Source: Cymbomonas tetramitiformis
Lineage: Eukaryota > Chlorophyta > Pyramimonadophyceae > Pyramimonadales > Pyramimonadaceae
Assembly: GCA_001247695.2 (NCBI GenBank)
Contig: LGRX02030241.1
Location: forward strand, 1 to 64,000
Length of the DNA stretch: 64,000 nucleotides
Direction: 5' to 3'
Shown here piece by piece: positions 10,603-21,200 of this stretch (positions are counted from its first letter, which is position 1; each line of letters opens with the position of its first letter). The notes beneath the pieces are model-generated. The model saw nothing but the letters and a program-made list of their open reading frames with translations, was not told where the DNA came from and ran no database searches. The position numbers and the translations under genes are program-made.

Positions 10603-13070
10603 CTAAAAACAAAACACAGCACAAAAAATACCTTCAGCTAATTGTCTAACTGAGTGTGTGTGATTTATATGTTATATATGGTATATCGGTATGTTTACAT
10701 ACATGTATTGTATTCGTACATAATAATGAGGTAAGTATATATATATATCCACCTTCTTCCCCCCTCAAGGAAGTGTGTGATATAATGGCAGTTGTCAATT
10801 GTCAATACCTCAAAATAGCATGCATTCCATATAGGAATCATCTGTTACAGTTCTTGGGTTGTTGCCCGATACATAATCATGTTTGTGTCAAAAACAGCAT
10901 GATATGTTAATGCCAAAAACGAAGTTTTTCGAAATAAAACTGGCATTTTAGAGCATGTATCGTTACAGTGGCCCTGTCACTCAATACAGTGTTTAGGGTG
11001 TTACTTGGTATCAGTAACCCTAATATAGGTAAAAAATAAGCAGTATAACGTTTTTGCAAAGATTTTTAAGCAAAACTGCATTTAATACCTAACTGAATGT
11101 TGAGTGGTGTTCAGAAGGTACGTTACACCCCTTACACACACATTCAATTATTAGGGTGTTACAGGGTGTTACACGTGTAGTGCCATTCAGGGATTGTTAT
11201 TTGATAGCTAAATAATCATTATAGCAAAAAAAATCAATCCCTAATTTTCAAAAGATTCAACGTAGAACATTTTGACCGATTTTGCTTTTCAGCCAATATG
11301 TACACCCCCATATGTTACACACCTAATATATAGGGTGTTACACGAGATATGACCATGGTCATTATGTTTTTCTGATACCTTAATAGGTATAAAATCATAA
11401 TTTAAAATAAAATGGGGTCGAAATTTCAATTTTGAAATTAAACGTGGAAGTTTTTCACCCATTTTACAGTTTTTTCGGCCATCTGATATATTGCCTCGGT
11501 GACATATCTCAGTGTGTATGTGAGTTGCAAGCTACACAAATGCTGCAACATTCTTCACTTTTGCACATGATATTTTTCATGGCACAATAGTGAATATCTC
11601 AAAAATTCAACATGTATGGTGAACATGAAATATGGGTTTTTCTGATTGAAACCCATGTATGCACTCTCTGGTGACATAAAGATAAATCAACTGCAAATGG
11701 ATTCACAGTTGTGTCAGATCCTAAGATATATTTGAATGTACACAACGAGTATATCAAGTGATATCTTTGTGTTCAAATACATCTGGACACTGCTAGATAT
11801 AATCTGAGCAGTATTTACACAACACCATGTTTGTGTGTGTATGTCCATAACCTTTATCAGTTCATTTATGGTTGCTGATCTGAGTTGGTACATGCATGTG
11901 AGTGATCAGTTCTGCATCAACTGTCATAATGCAATGTAGATTTTGATGTTGCTCCAGCGATAGTGAATATGGCATGGGCAGTGCTCAGCAGTTACCAGCT
12001 GCATATTGAGCACTGATACTGCCTTCGGGTCTGGAGATATTCTCCATCCAGCCCTACAGCATGTTGTTTAATCCTGTTACCATTATTATCGCCATCGCTG
12101 ACATCCAGTACGCACATGTGTTTACTGGATGTTATCCACATTATTGTATACATTGTTATTGGTATATTCACTCTGAGTCAGTGAATGTCAATGTATAATG
12201 AATGCTAGTGTTTGTGCAGTGTATAGTACTGCTGATTAGTACTAGTGTGTGTGTGTGTATTTGTTTGCACACACTTTGCAGTATCTTTATGGATATCACA
12301 ATATCCTAACAATCATGTAGACAGTCAGTATACCACGTACTGATTACATCTAACATGATATATATAGTTTAAGGATGGTTGTAATTCCATGATAATCTCA
12401 TTACGAGTTGCTGATAGATTTTACATGAAGCTCAGGTGAGTATTCCTTCAAATAATCCACCATAGAATGTACGTGTTACCTGGAGAGCATCTCGGCTCCA
12501 CCAGGGTACGACAAACGAATTATGGTGTTATGATTATTGTCAGGCACCCTTTGCAACATGAATTCAAATATATACTAGCATTCACTGCAATATGCTTGTG
12601 CTCTATGTAATACAGCTGTTACCGTGTTCAAGCTGTATAGTATAATAAGTATGTACCACTTACACAAAATTGCAATCATTCAGTCTTAAGGTGTGTGCAT
12701 GATATAGAAGTATATGCACTGTATATTGATGATTGCTGCAAGTGGAATAAGTGTATTTGTGTGTGTGTGCTGATCTGCACACACATGTTGTGCATAGATC
12801 ATTGTGCTGCCATCGAGCATTCCTCGCATTTTATGAAATCATGAAAGGTATATATTATGCTGACAGGCCTTAAATCATTGCACGCAGTGATTGTAAACAG
12901 TGCGTAGAGATGATTTGCAATAATCGCTGATGTATGTTGTATACTAATGCGAGAGCGCTGTTGATGACAAGTATGAATTGTCGTCGCCATTCATTAGCAT
13001 ATGATACAGCATATTTTTCGAACATAATTCATGCGAGCGCGCGCATGCTGCGATCAACTTCTGCAAAATA
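10603..13070. other. Non-coding AT-rich stretch, probably including the 5' LTR and leader of the gypsy element
   Basis: No convincing coding frame in about 2.5 kb. It should hold the 5' LTR and primer-binding site of the minus-strand gypsy element, but with the other LTR missing I cannot set borders. The motif AGGGTGTTAC recurs at about 10996, 11152, 11161 and 11332, and once more at 50151. Several GT-rich microsatellites occur (for example near 12240 and 12755). Confidence 0.5.
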
Positions 13071-13072
13071 TG

Positions 13073-13290
13073 TGACCATCGCGCAGTATGCGAACATAGC
13101 GCATGCTGCCACCTGCAATTTAGTAACTATCGCGCAGTATGCGACCACCTGCATTTTAGTGACAATCGAGCAGTATGCGACCATCGCGCATGCTGCCATC
13201 TGCAATTTAGTAACAATCGTGCAGTATGCGAACATCGCGCATGCTGCCATCTGCAATTTAGTAACTATCGCGCAGCATGCATGTATGAAG
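13073..13290. repeat. 51-bp tandem repeats (about four and a half copies)
   Basis: Units of 51 bp (start acaatcg.gcagtatgcga, end ctgcaatttagta), one internally deleted. Because 51 is a multiple of three, overlapping frames stay open on both strands and translate as 17-residue repeats. I treat these as consequences of the repeat and not as genes. A TATAAAA lies just after the array, at about 13295. Confidence 0.8.
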
Positions 13291-13818
13291 CCGTATAAAA
13301 GCCATTCAGTGCAATCATAAAAATTGCGATACTGCGCTGATGCATCTGCGAACATGCATATCTCCGTGGACCATTTATCGTGTACATTTCATTGTTGCGC
13401 CGATATATGCCATATGCATACCTTATCGCGTATATGTGCGATCAGCTGTTGTGCAAGTGCGCTGCGGAAAATCTCCTCGCGCAATTTATGCGCTGTTGAT
13501 ATGCGAACTATTATTCGGGCTGCAGATATTCAATATTTGCGAACGCTGTCGTATATGTGCCCTCCTGCAGACCTGCGAACAATATTAGATATGCTACGCG
13601 TATATCACTGCACCCACTTGAGTTCTCGAGTGTCGCGCCTTGACGACTTTTAGAATACCACTGATAAGGGCTGAGCTATGCGAGCCCTGTTATAATATTC
13701 AATATTATCAATAATCACTGTGCAGTTGAACAGCATACACAAGTGAACGTATGTGCGGGTTTGTGAGTGCAGTCTATGAATCCAGAACTGCTGAAGCACA
13801 ACGCTTCCTCACTTAAGT

Positions 13819-14100
13819 ACCTACGTCTCCCATCATCTTAGATGGTACCGCCATTGGGTTGTGAACCCGAGACGTAGGTTGAACGACCAGCATTGTATAA
13901 ACGACTAGTTCGTTCGTGCTGCGCATGCATGTTCCGTGCATGCTAAAGCGAAAGATGGTTCTTGAAGAATCGACAAGATGTATCTTTGCTCTGTCATCTT
14001 CGAGTTCGGAGTACGAACTCTCGATGACAGGGATGCCTGATGATGTGACGTAATCATCTGGCGACATGTACAGTCATCGTCGACCGTACTGACGACTGTC
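13819..14100. other. Cluster of three hairpin or cruciform-forming sequences
   Basis: (1) 13819-13879: an 11-bp outer stem (13819-13829 with 13869-13879) enclosing hairpins CCATC-n6-GATGG and GGGTT-GTG-AACCC, a compact three-way junction. (2) 13991-14030: CTGTCATC pairs with GATGACAG, enclosing GAGTTCG/CGAACTC. (3) about 14068-14097: an imperfect stem ACAGTC..GACTGT. They lie between the gypsy/non-coding region and the giant glycoprotein gene. They may be remnants of element ends or a structured RNA; no tRNA or hammerhead core fits. Confidence 0.6.
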
Positions 14101-14108
14101 ATAATAAT

Positions 14109-14184
14109 ATATGACATGACATGACATGACATGGTATGACATGTATGACAGGTATGACACGTATGACATGTATGACACATATGT
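14109..14184. repeat. TGACA-type microsatellite at the 5' end of the giant glycoprotein frame
   Basis: Pentamer and nonamer repeats (atgac, then atgacatgt and atgacaggt variants) run directly into the ORF that begins at 14126, giving it an artificial Tyr/Asp/Met N-terminus. It marks where the original 5' end of the gene was probably lost. Confidence 0.75.
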
Positions 14185-17100
14185 CATCGGTCATAACCCT
14201 GACACGGGTCTTCCGGTCATGGGACCGTACCCCTGCGCCGAGCACTGCGACGGCTCCGTCATGAACGAGGATCACCTGCTTTTTGCGGGCGCTCTGGTGG
14301 ATCTGCAGGCGTCCAACAACCTGGATCTGTTCGAGAATGCCAAGCTCTCCGCCAGCAGCGTGCCCACGACCACGCTCTGCACCTGCGATTTCAACCTGCT
14401 GATCGTGCTGCAAGAGGCTGAGAGAGCGCAGGAGCCCTACCTGACCAACGACGTGCAGTACGACGAGGACGTCGGGGTCGCTCGCAGACGGACGCTCCCG
14501 CCTCCTCCGCCGTCGTCTCGCCGACTGATGACCCTCAACGACACCGGCGTGCAAAACCGCTCCGTCGACGACATGTCCCCTATGGCGGTCGCATTTCGCC
14601 GCTCGCGACGCACCGAGCTCGTGGGCACGCACTGCGCGACGCATATGGACTGCCAATCTCGATCGGACGTGGTGTGCCACAACCCCAACACGCTAGACAA
14701 CGGAGTCACTCTGTGCGCCGGTTGCCCGCGACCCGTGATGGCCTCCGGCGCTGCCCCGCGTCGCTGCGACGCGCTCCGAAAGGTGTGCGTCTGCGGCGCA
14801 CCGCGGGAGATTCACAACGACGTGGCGAGAGCCGGCGGATACTCCGAGACCGACGAGAGCAAGTTTCAGTTTCTGCTGGACCCGTTGCTGTGGAGCGGCG
14901 ACACCCAGTGCGACCACCTACTCCGCGCGCTGTCCGCGCGCGTGCCCGCCGCGTCCTTGCGGAGCCTGGGAGATGTGGAGGCCGGATTGGCCTGGCACTG
15001 CGTCCGTGCGCGCTTCCACGGCATGGAGTTGGCGTCCGCGTTGGAAATGCCGACGCTGCCGACCGATCTCTTTTACAACCCGCTGCGGGGTCTGGACCTT
15101 GCGCGCACGGTGATACAGGGCCTCCTTCTGATGTGGCTGGAGTTGCCCACCAACGTCAGCTTGACCACGGAGATCGCCATGTACGATCAGCGCGGATTGG
15201 ATGCGCAACTGATGCTGCGGCTGCGCGCCGCGTTTGTGGACCCCTTACGCTCCGCGTGGTCCGCCGAATGGACGCACCTGAGCGAGGCCGCGAACCTGAC
15301 CAGCCTGCCCGGCGCGTTGCCCAACACCACGCAGGTGGCGCTGAATGGCACCGGAAACATGCTCGCGAACGCCATCAACATCACCCGCCAGGTGGGCACG
15401 CATGTCGGAGCGCACCACAGCCGCGCCTTGCAGCCCAACGGCACCGCGGCGTACCACGCCGTGCACGCCGCGGTTTCCAGCGTGTATCTCGCGATTCGCG
15501 CGCGATGGTACAACCGGTCCCGCCTGCATGGAGACCGCGAGTACGGCGCCTTCTTCGCGAAGCAGTACCCGCTTAGCGGACGGCACCCGCTCGTGGAGCC
15601 GAAGTCCACGGCGCACAATACAGGCGTCACCGGTGCCCCGGACGCACCTCCGGTCGCCTTCGCGTCGCCTCGCACGGGTCGCAGACTCGCGCAATACCTC
15701 AACTCCACCGACGGAGCCGGCACGCTGTACGCGCATGTGCGAACCGCCGACTGTGCCTTGACGGATCGGGTGATGGACGCCGCCGGTGACGTGATGACCT
15801 ACGCGTCGCAGTACTACTCCGTGCGGCAAAACCTTAACGACACCGGGTACAATCACACCTTCCAGCACAGCGTGTGTGCTTTGCTGCGCGCGGCCAACTT
15901 TTTGCCCATGCCCGAAACGATCGTTCAGTTGACGGACTCGTGTCACACGGACACCACCCTGGTGGCGCGCGCGCTGCGCGGAAGGTCCCCCTACCAACTG
16001 GCCAAGGAGGAGCTGGCGCGCACGCGCACTTGGGTGGACCGGTCCGTCAGCAACACCGAACGCAGCCGCAACGACCTGACGCGCACCGATCCACGCGCGA
16101 TCAAGGCGGATGCCAGCGAGGGTTGCTCTAAGCAGACCGCGACCCGCATGGTGCTGTGCTACGGCCAGAGCCTGGTACGCAACGTAGTGCCGAGCTTCGA
16201 CGTGGACGCGGACGTGACCACCTTCTTCATTAACCGGCTCTTTCAGCAGACCAACGACACGACTGCAGACGACGACGCGCGATCCATCAACAACATCTCC
16301 CTGTACTCCACGGACTTCATAGGAGTGTACTACCTGAGCGACCAAGGGAGTGGCCTGCGCTCGGAGCATCTGGTCGTCAACGATAGCGTGCGTTTTTGGA
16401 CGCGGTACGTGCGTAGACGTGTCGGGAACCGACCAGCCGGCGAGGACGACGCCGGTACGTGGGTCGCGTGGTACCAGCGCTGGGCGGAACGCGGCTTCAC
16501 AAACGAGCAGGGCGTTTCCACCGTGATACTGCGGAACCGCACCACGGGACGGTACATCGACTTCAACTTTTATGACTACCGCCAAGCCGAATCGAACGAG
16601 ACCTACTGGATGGAGGATGTGGCTACGCGCGGCGGGTACGTCCCCGCTCAGCTTTTCGCGGCCGCGTGCGAGCTGCGCGAGGAAGATCCGATGGCGACCT
16701 TTGACGAGCGGACCCTGTGCAACGCGGACTATTACGGCCCGCGCACGCTGCGCGCGTGGGCCAAGAACGGCTACGGAAGCCTCGCCGACAACGGCCCGTG
16801 GTACAAGGACGAGGTGGACTTTGCCGACGATCTGCGAAACGCGCCCCGGAACCAACGCTTGGCGCAGCTTGTGCCTAACCTAGACTATCCGGACCCTCCA
16901 ATCCTTTTGCGGTACGGCGCGGCCAGCGCGACGATCCTGAGATACGACGATTACACCACGGACTATTACGAGGACGCGGCCGCCCGCTCCGCGGTCTACC
17001 TTTGCACCTGCACCGATCGTTACGCGGACGAGGCCGCCTGCCTGACGGCGCGCACGTGCGCCGCGGTGCGGGCGAACAGCACCCACGATTTCGTGTACGA

Positions 17101-18052
17101 TCATGGGGTCTGGTGGGACTGCAAAGCCTCGCGCGCGATCCACCCCATCGCGGACTGGCCTCATCGCGCCTGCTACCCGGTCTACCACCGCAGCATCGAC
17201 ACCGTCGCCACGACCCGCGCTCTGCGCGTGGTGCACACCGCGCGGGACAGCGACCGCAGCGCCGGCACCTGCGAGCAACGGGGGGTGCTCGACTGCGGGC
17301 GTCGCAACTTCGACTGGCCCATCGTTCCGACCGCCATCGTCAACACTTTTGTGGGAGTAGCGCTGGGCGCACCGGTGGTGTACTTCGGAGGATCCGCGAG
17401 CGCGCCGTACGTCGCAGCCGTAGGGTCGGCGCTGGTGCTGTACTCTACGCTCCGCACAACCTACGACTGGCAGATCGACTGCTTCCCGGCCATGCCCACC
17501 TGCCTGGCGGACGACATCGTCACCGACCTGGAGACCTACCTCATACCGAACCACATCCATTGGCCGATCACCTGGGCGGAGCGGGATTCGGCCACCGGAC
17601 GCCTCGTCTACAACAACGTGGACTGCGCCTCCGACCCGTACGGCTTCGTGGACGGTTTCCGTAACGCCATGTACCTCTGGGAACGCGACGCCTCGAGCTC
17701 GTTGGAGGACTTTCGTTCGGACCGTCGCACAAAGTGGTTGGCGTCCATACTGCGCAGCTACGTGCACTACTACGACGAGCTGCACGGCATGAGCGAGGCC
17801 GTGCGGGAGCGCATGGACGCGTGCCACGACCGTACCATGCTCAATTACGGCCCGGTGGCGATGCTGGCGGTCATAGTGGTCGTGGTCATCATGTACGCAC
17901 TAGCGATCGGCCTTATGCTCACTTTCAATTTTGTCGCTGTGTACTCGGAGCTGCGACAAGTGATGGAGTACGCGCTCATCGTATCGGAAAATCGCGTGTA
18001 CGCGCGCACGCTGCAAAAGGCGATCAGGGAGGTAACAACCAAGGTGGAATGA
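14126..18052 (+). CDS. Giant membrane glycoprotein, 5' end probably lost
   Basis: A 1308-codon intact, GC-rich frame. It has many N-glycosylation sequons (NDT, NTT, NGT, NIT, NST, NHT) and dozens of cysteines, which fits an exposed ectodomain. Two hydrophobic segments lie near the C-terminus: a weak one at about 1070-1108 and a strong one at about 1248-1277 (VAMLAVIVVVVIMYALAIGL). A tail of about 30 residues follows. No signal peptide is visible: the listed start lies in a microsatellite, and real-looking protein begins near residue 25. I infer a type-I surface or virion-envelope glycoprotein that has lost its first exon or N-terminus. No family recognised. Confidence 0.7.
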   Translation: MTWYDMYDRYDTYDMYDTYVIGHNPDTGLPVMGPYPCAEHCDGSVMNEDHLLFAGALVDLQASNNLDLFENAKLSASSVPTTTLCTCDFNLLIVLQEAERAQEPYLTNDVQYDEDVGVARRRTLPPPPPSSRRLMTLNDTGVQNRSVDDMSPMAVAFRRSRRTELVGTHCATHMDCQSRSDVVCHNPNTLDNGVTLCAGCPRPVMASGAAPRRCDALRKVCVCGAPREIHNDVARAGGYSETDESKFQFLLDPLLWSGDTQCDHLLRALSARVPAASLRSLGDVEAGLAWHCVRARFHGMELASALEMPTLPTDLFYNPLRGLDLARTVIQGLLLMWLELPTNVSLTTEIAMYDQRGLDAQLMLRLRAAFVDPLRSAWSAEWTHLSEAANLTSLPGALPNTTQVALNGTGNMLANAINITRQVGTHVGAHHSRALQPNGTAAYHAVHAAVSSVYLAIRARWYNRSRLHGDREYGAFFAKQYPLSGRHPLVEPKSTAHNTGVTGAPDAPPVAFASPRTGRRLAQYLNSTDGAGTLYAHVRTADCALTDRVMDAAGDVMTYASQYYSVRQNLNDTGYNHTFQHSVCALLRAANFLPMPETIVQLTDSCHTDTTLVARALRGRSPYQLAKEELARTRTWVDRSVSNTERSRNDLTRTDPRAIKADASEGCSKQTATRMVLCYGQSLVRNVVPSFDVDADVTTFFINRLFQQTNDTTADDDARSINNISLYSTDFIGVYYLSDQGSGLRSEHLVVNDSVRFWTRYVRRRVGNRPAGEDDAGTWVAWYQRWAERGFTNEQGVSTVILRNRTTGRYIDFNFYDYRQAESNETYWMEDVATRGGYVPAQLFAAACELREEDPMATFDERTLCNADYYGPRTLRAWAKNGYGSLADNGPWYKDEVDFADDLRNAPRNQRLAQLVPNLDYPDPPILLRYGAASATILRYDDYTTDYYEDAAARSAVYLCTCTDRYADEAACLTARTCAAVRANSTHDFVYDHGVWWDCKASRAIHPIADWPHRACYPVYHRSIDTVATTRALRVVHTARDSDRSAGTCEQRGVLDCGRRNFDWPIVPTAIVNTFVGVALGAPVVYFGGSASAPYVAAVGSALVLYSTLRTTYDWQIDCFPAMPTCLADDIVTDLETYLIPNHIHWPITWAERDSATGRLVYNNVDCASDPYGFVDGFRNAMYLWERDASSSLEDFRSDRRTKWLASILRSYVHYYDELHGMSEAVRERMDACHDRTMLNYGPVAMLAVIVVVVIMYALAIGLMLTFNFVAVYSELRQVMEYALIVSENRVYARTLQKAIREVTTKVE

Positions 18053-18217
18053 TCGTGACATAAAAAATTTACACACTCAAAGTAGGTGAATGTTCGTGGC
18101 GATACAATTTGTATATAAATTTATAGTGTCCTTATGGCCGTGCATACACATTTACCCGTGCGTGCGTGTATCGATTTCTCACAGTTTTCTAATAACGTAA
18201 ACATCGCGCAAGACCCG

Positions 18218-18225
18218 TATAAATA
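18218..18225 (+). promoter_or_regulatory. TATAAATA box
   Basis: TATAAATA is 32 bp before the ATG at 18258. The same octamer at the same distance precedes 31851, and at 24-110 bp it precedes several other viral ORFs. Confidence 0.65.
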
Positions 18226-18257
18226 CAGGTAAAACGGGCGTACTATTTTCCGGCAAC

Positions 18258-21200
18258 ATGTCGGTGCAGATATACTCGCGGATGCACGCACCGGGTGACG
18301 ATGAGGTGAAATCTATAGCACACCAGCAGGTTATGGCTGCAAATGTAAGAAATTTTTTTGAGGAACAAACAGATGATCAATTTTACTTATATTACAATGA
18401 GAAGCACTCATCCTTGAGTTACAATATTGAAATGTATGACGCAGTAAAGCTTGCAAAATGGGTTCTTGAAGTAATAGAAGAATGCAACAAACAAGAAATT
18501 GACTGGGTTTCGTTATATACAGAATTTTTCGTAGGAAATAGCGGACAACTTAGAATTTATCAGATATACGCATATTTTATCAATAATTATTTTACGGACA
18601 TACCAGATACGCGTATATACGAATCTGAACATTTTTTATACAAAAAACATAAAGCGACCGAATCCTTATTTAAAATTATATGCGACAAAGTACAGTCGTT
18701 GACTGATGGTAGCAAAACTTATAAACCACATTTAGCGTTCACTCTGCTAGCGCACCCATTTTTGTCATGCGCAACATTTTCAGACTACATACGCTGTATT
18801 CAAACAAAACGTGAGTGTCAGAAATCAAAACCTGGACCCAAGCAAATTGAAGACGCATTTTGTGATCATCCATACATGATAAAAGATTTTTTAGAAGTTC
18901 CTCTCGAGAACTTAAAAAACGAAAATCAATTACTAGAACTGAAAACCGTATACGATGTGCGGATGCTGATGCGCGTTTCCGAAGTATTTTCATTAATGAA
19001 TGAAATTGTGCAGGACGGCAACGTGCCATTACATATCGACATGTATTATTTGTACACCACCTTAAAGAGGAACTACGAAACTTACGAATCCACTTTTGGA
19101 AAAGAAGTCCTTCGCACGGTACGTATGGCCATGGGTCAAATATTAAACAAACCCCTCATTTACACGATTATGCATAATGATGGACCTTTGTATTTACGGA
19201 GACGTAGAGGTATGCATAAAATAGAAAGAATTAGTGAAGGAGACGATATGCTTAAAAAGCAAAGCGATATCATAAAAAAAAAATTACGCAGAATTTTTCA
19301 TCGCATGTCGACCTATATCGCTATAATCGGTTTAATGTTACCAACTGACAATTTTGTGCTTCCTCACGCGACGCGAAAGAGTGAAAGGGAAAGTATACTT
19401 ACACACTTTCGGGAGTACGGTTTACATTATCTATTTCAACTTAATCTTGTTGAACGTGACAGATTTGATAGTGTTAAAGAAATGCAATACGCAATAAATT
19501 CGTGTTTATCTTATAAAGTGAACCCAATGTATATAGTTTTAAAACTTTTCACCCCACCGACTTTCATAGAGATTTCAGAGACTTTTTTCAAAAGTGAGTA
19601 TTGCAAAAGTATGCTTGACATTTTTTATCGCTGCCTTTATTACCGAGGAGAACTGCAATGTAAAATACGATTGCTCACGGTGGAAAAAAAGGAAACTAAG
19701 ATTAATTTTTTCCTAGTCAAAAATACGGTTTATCAACGACCAGCTATACAGATGTACGTAGATGGTGAAGTACACAAAGATGAAAATTGGATGATCTATC
19801 ACACTATGGATATTACCGAAGACGATTTCAAACACGTACAAAAAATTCATGAGCTGCATGTAAAACATAAACCTGCGCAAACGGAAACAATAAAATTCAA
19901 AGATTGTACCCCAAATTACGGCTACCTTCATGTTTATTTGGACCCCCAAGGCGAGTCCTTACCGTCGTCAAACTTGATACAATGCTGCACCCATACAGCA
20001 ATTACAAAACTCACACGAATTGATTACACGAATATTAGGATACCCGTCGGTGACAATATATACGTATATATCGTTAATTGGTTTATGAAGGAATGGCCCA
20101 GCGTTTGTTCTGTGGCCGGCGTGCAAGAAGGTATTGGGTATTTTATTTATCAAAACATTTACAACTGCACATATTACGTTTTGCATCGCATAAATGGTAC
20201 GTTAGACAGTGCAAAAGCGTGTTCACATGCAGAAGCCGACACCGCTTCGGATTTTGATAAGAGATGTATGATTGCCTATTACGATGCCTTTTCACAGTTT
20301 TTAATTAAAATGAATTATAAGGATATTGAAATTGACGATACTGAGGCAATATATTATTGTTTGGCTCTTTTCAACAATATTCTCTACCAATTTCCGCGGT
20401 TATGGCAATTTCAAGAAAACGCGGGTTATTATGCGTACCTAAGCCTTTTTCATCGCGAGCAAATTACCATTTCAACTCAATCTGAAACGTTCATTGATAA
20501 AACAGATTTACCAGAAGAAAACCTTATTCCGTACGACAGTGAAAACGGATGTCCCATTATAAAGACCGATGTACGCAGTTTGTTGTTTGATTTTTTTGCA
20601 CCTTTGGATTTTACAATGATGCCAGATCCAATTCACAAAATTTTGAAATATTATGAAATATGTCGTCGAGAAGGGGTAATCAAGGTTCATGAGTTTGATA
20701 CTTATTTTAATGAGGTATTACAAAAAATCACAGAAAACGACGATAATTATTTCACGTTGGAGATTTCGCTCGATAATAATGTGGCCATAAATCTGTTGCA
20801 CGATCCAGATGTAACAAAAGAAACTTCTTTGGATTTTGAATTAGAAATACAAACACAAACGACAGATCCAGAGCGACAGCAAAAAATGGCTAGAAAAAAT
20901 ATTACATTAAATAGTGTTTACGAAGATTGGGCCAAACTTGCAAGGCATCATACGAATTCAACGTGCAGAGCGGGTAGCAAGGATTTAAGGTTTTTGCCGA
21001 CTATTATATGCGCAGAAAAAACCGTTTTACGTTTATTCGAACCTTATGAATACATATTCAAGGATACGTGGGATATAACAAAGAACTGCGCGTTAAGTCG
21101 AGAAGCCGGACGCGTCGCAGAAAAATGCATACACGCGATTTTCAAAATTTACCGTGTGATTTATAATTTGTCGAATGACCTTCTACTTGATATTTTGTTC

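Noticed and set aside
12934..13355. Repeat-bearing ORFs on both strands (17-residue repeats)
   Set aside because: The 51-bp DNA repeat keeps frames open on both strands; composition and absence of any domain point to a minisatellite.
13819..13879. tRNA-like cloverleaf
   Set aside because: The would-be T loop lies at the wrong end on the minus strand and its conserved A is C; arm lengths do not fit a tRNA.
14030..14060. Hammerhead ribozyme core (CTGATGA)
   Set aside because: No GAAA after a second stem, and no matching third stem.
14674..17827. Long ORFs in other frames over the giant glycoprotein (300 codons plus, 536 and 315 codons minus)
   Set aside because: They are GC-bias shadows: Arg/Pro/His/Gly-rich, without domains, and fully inside a better frame.
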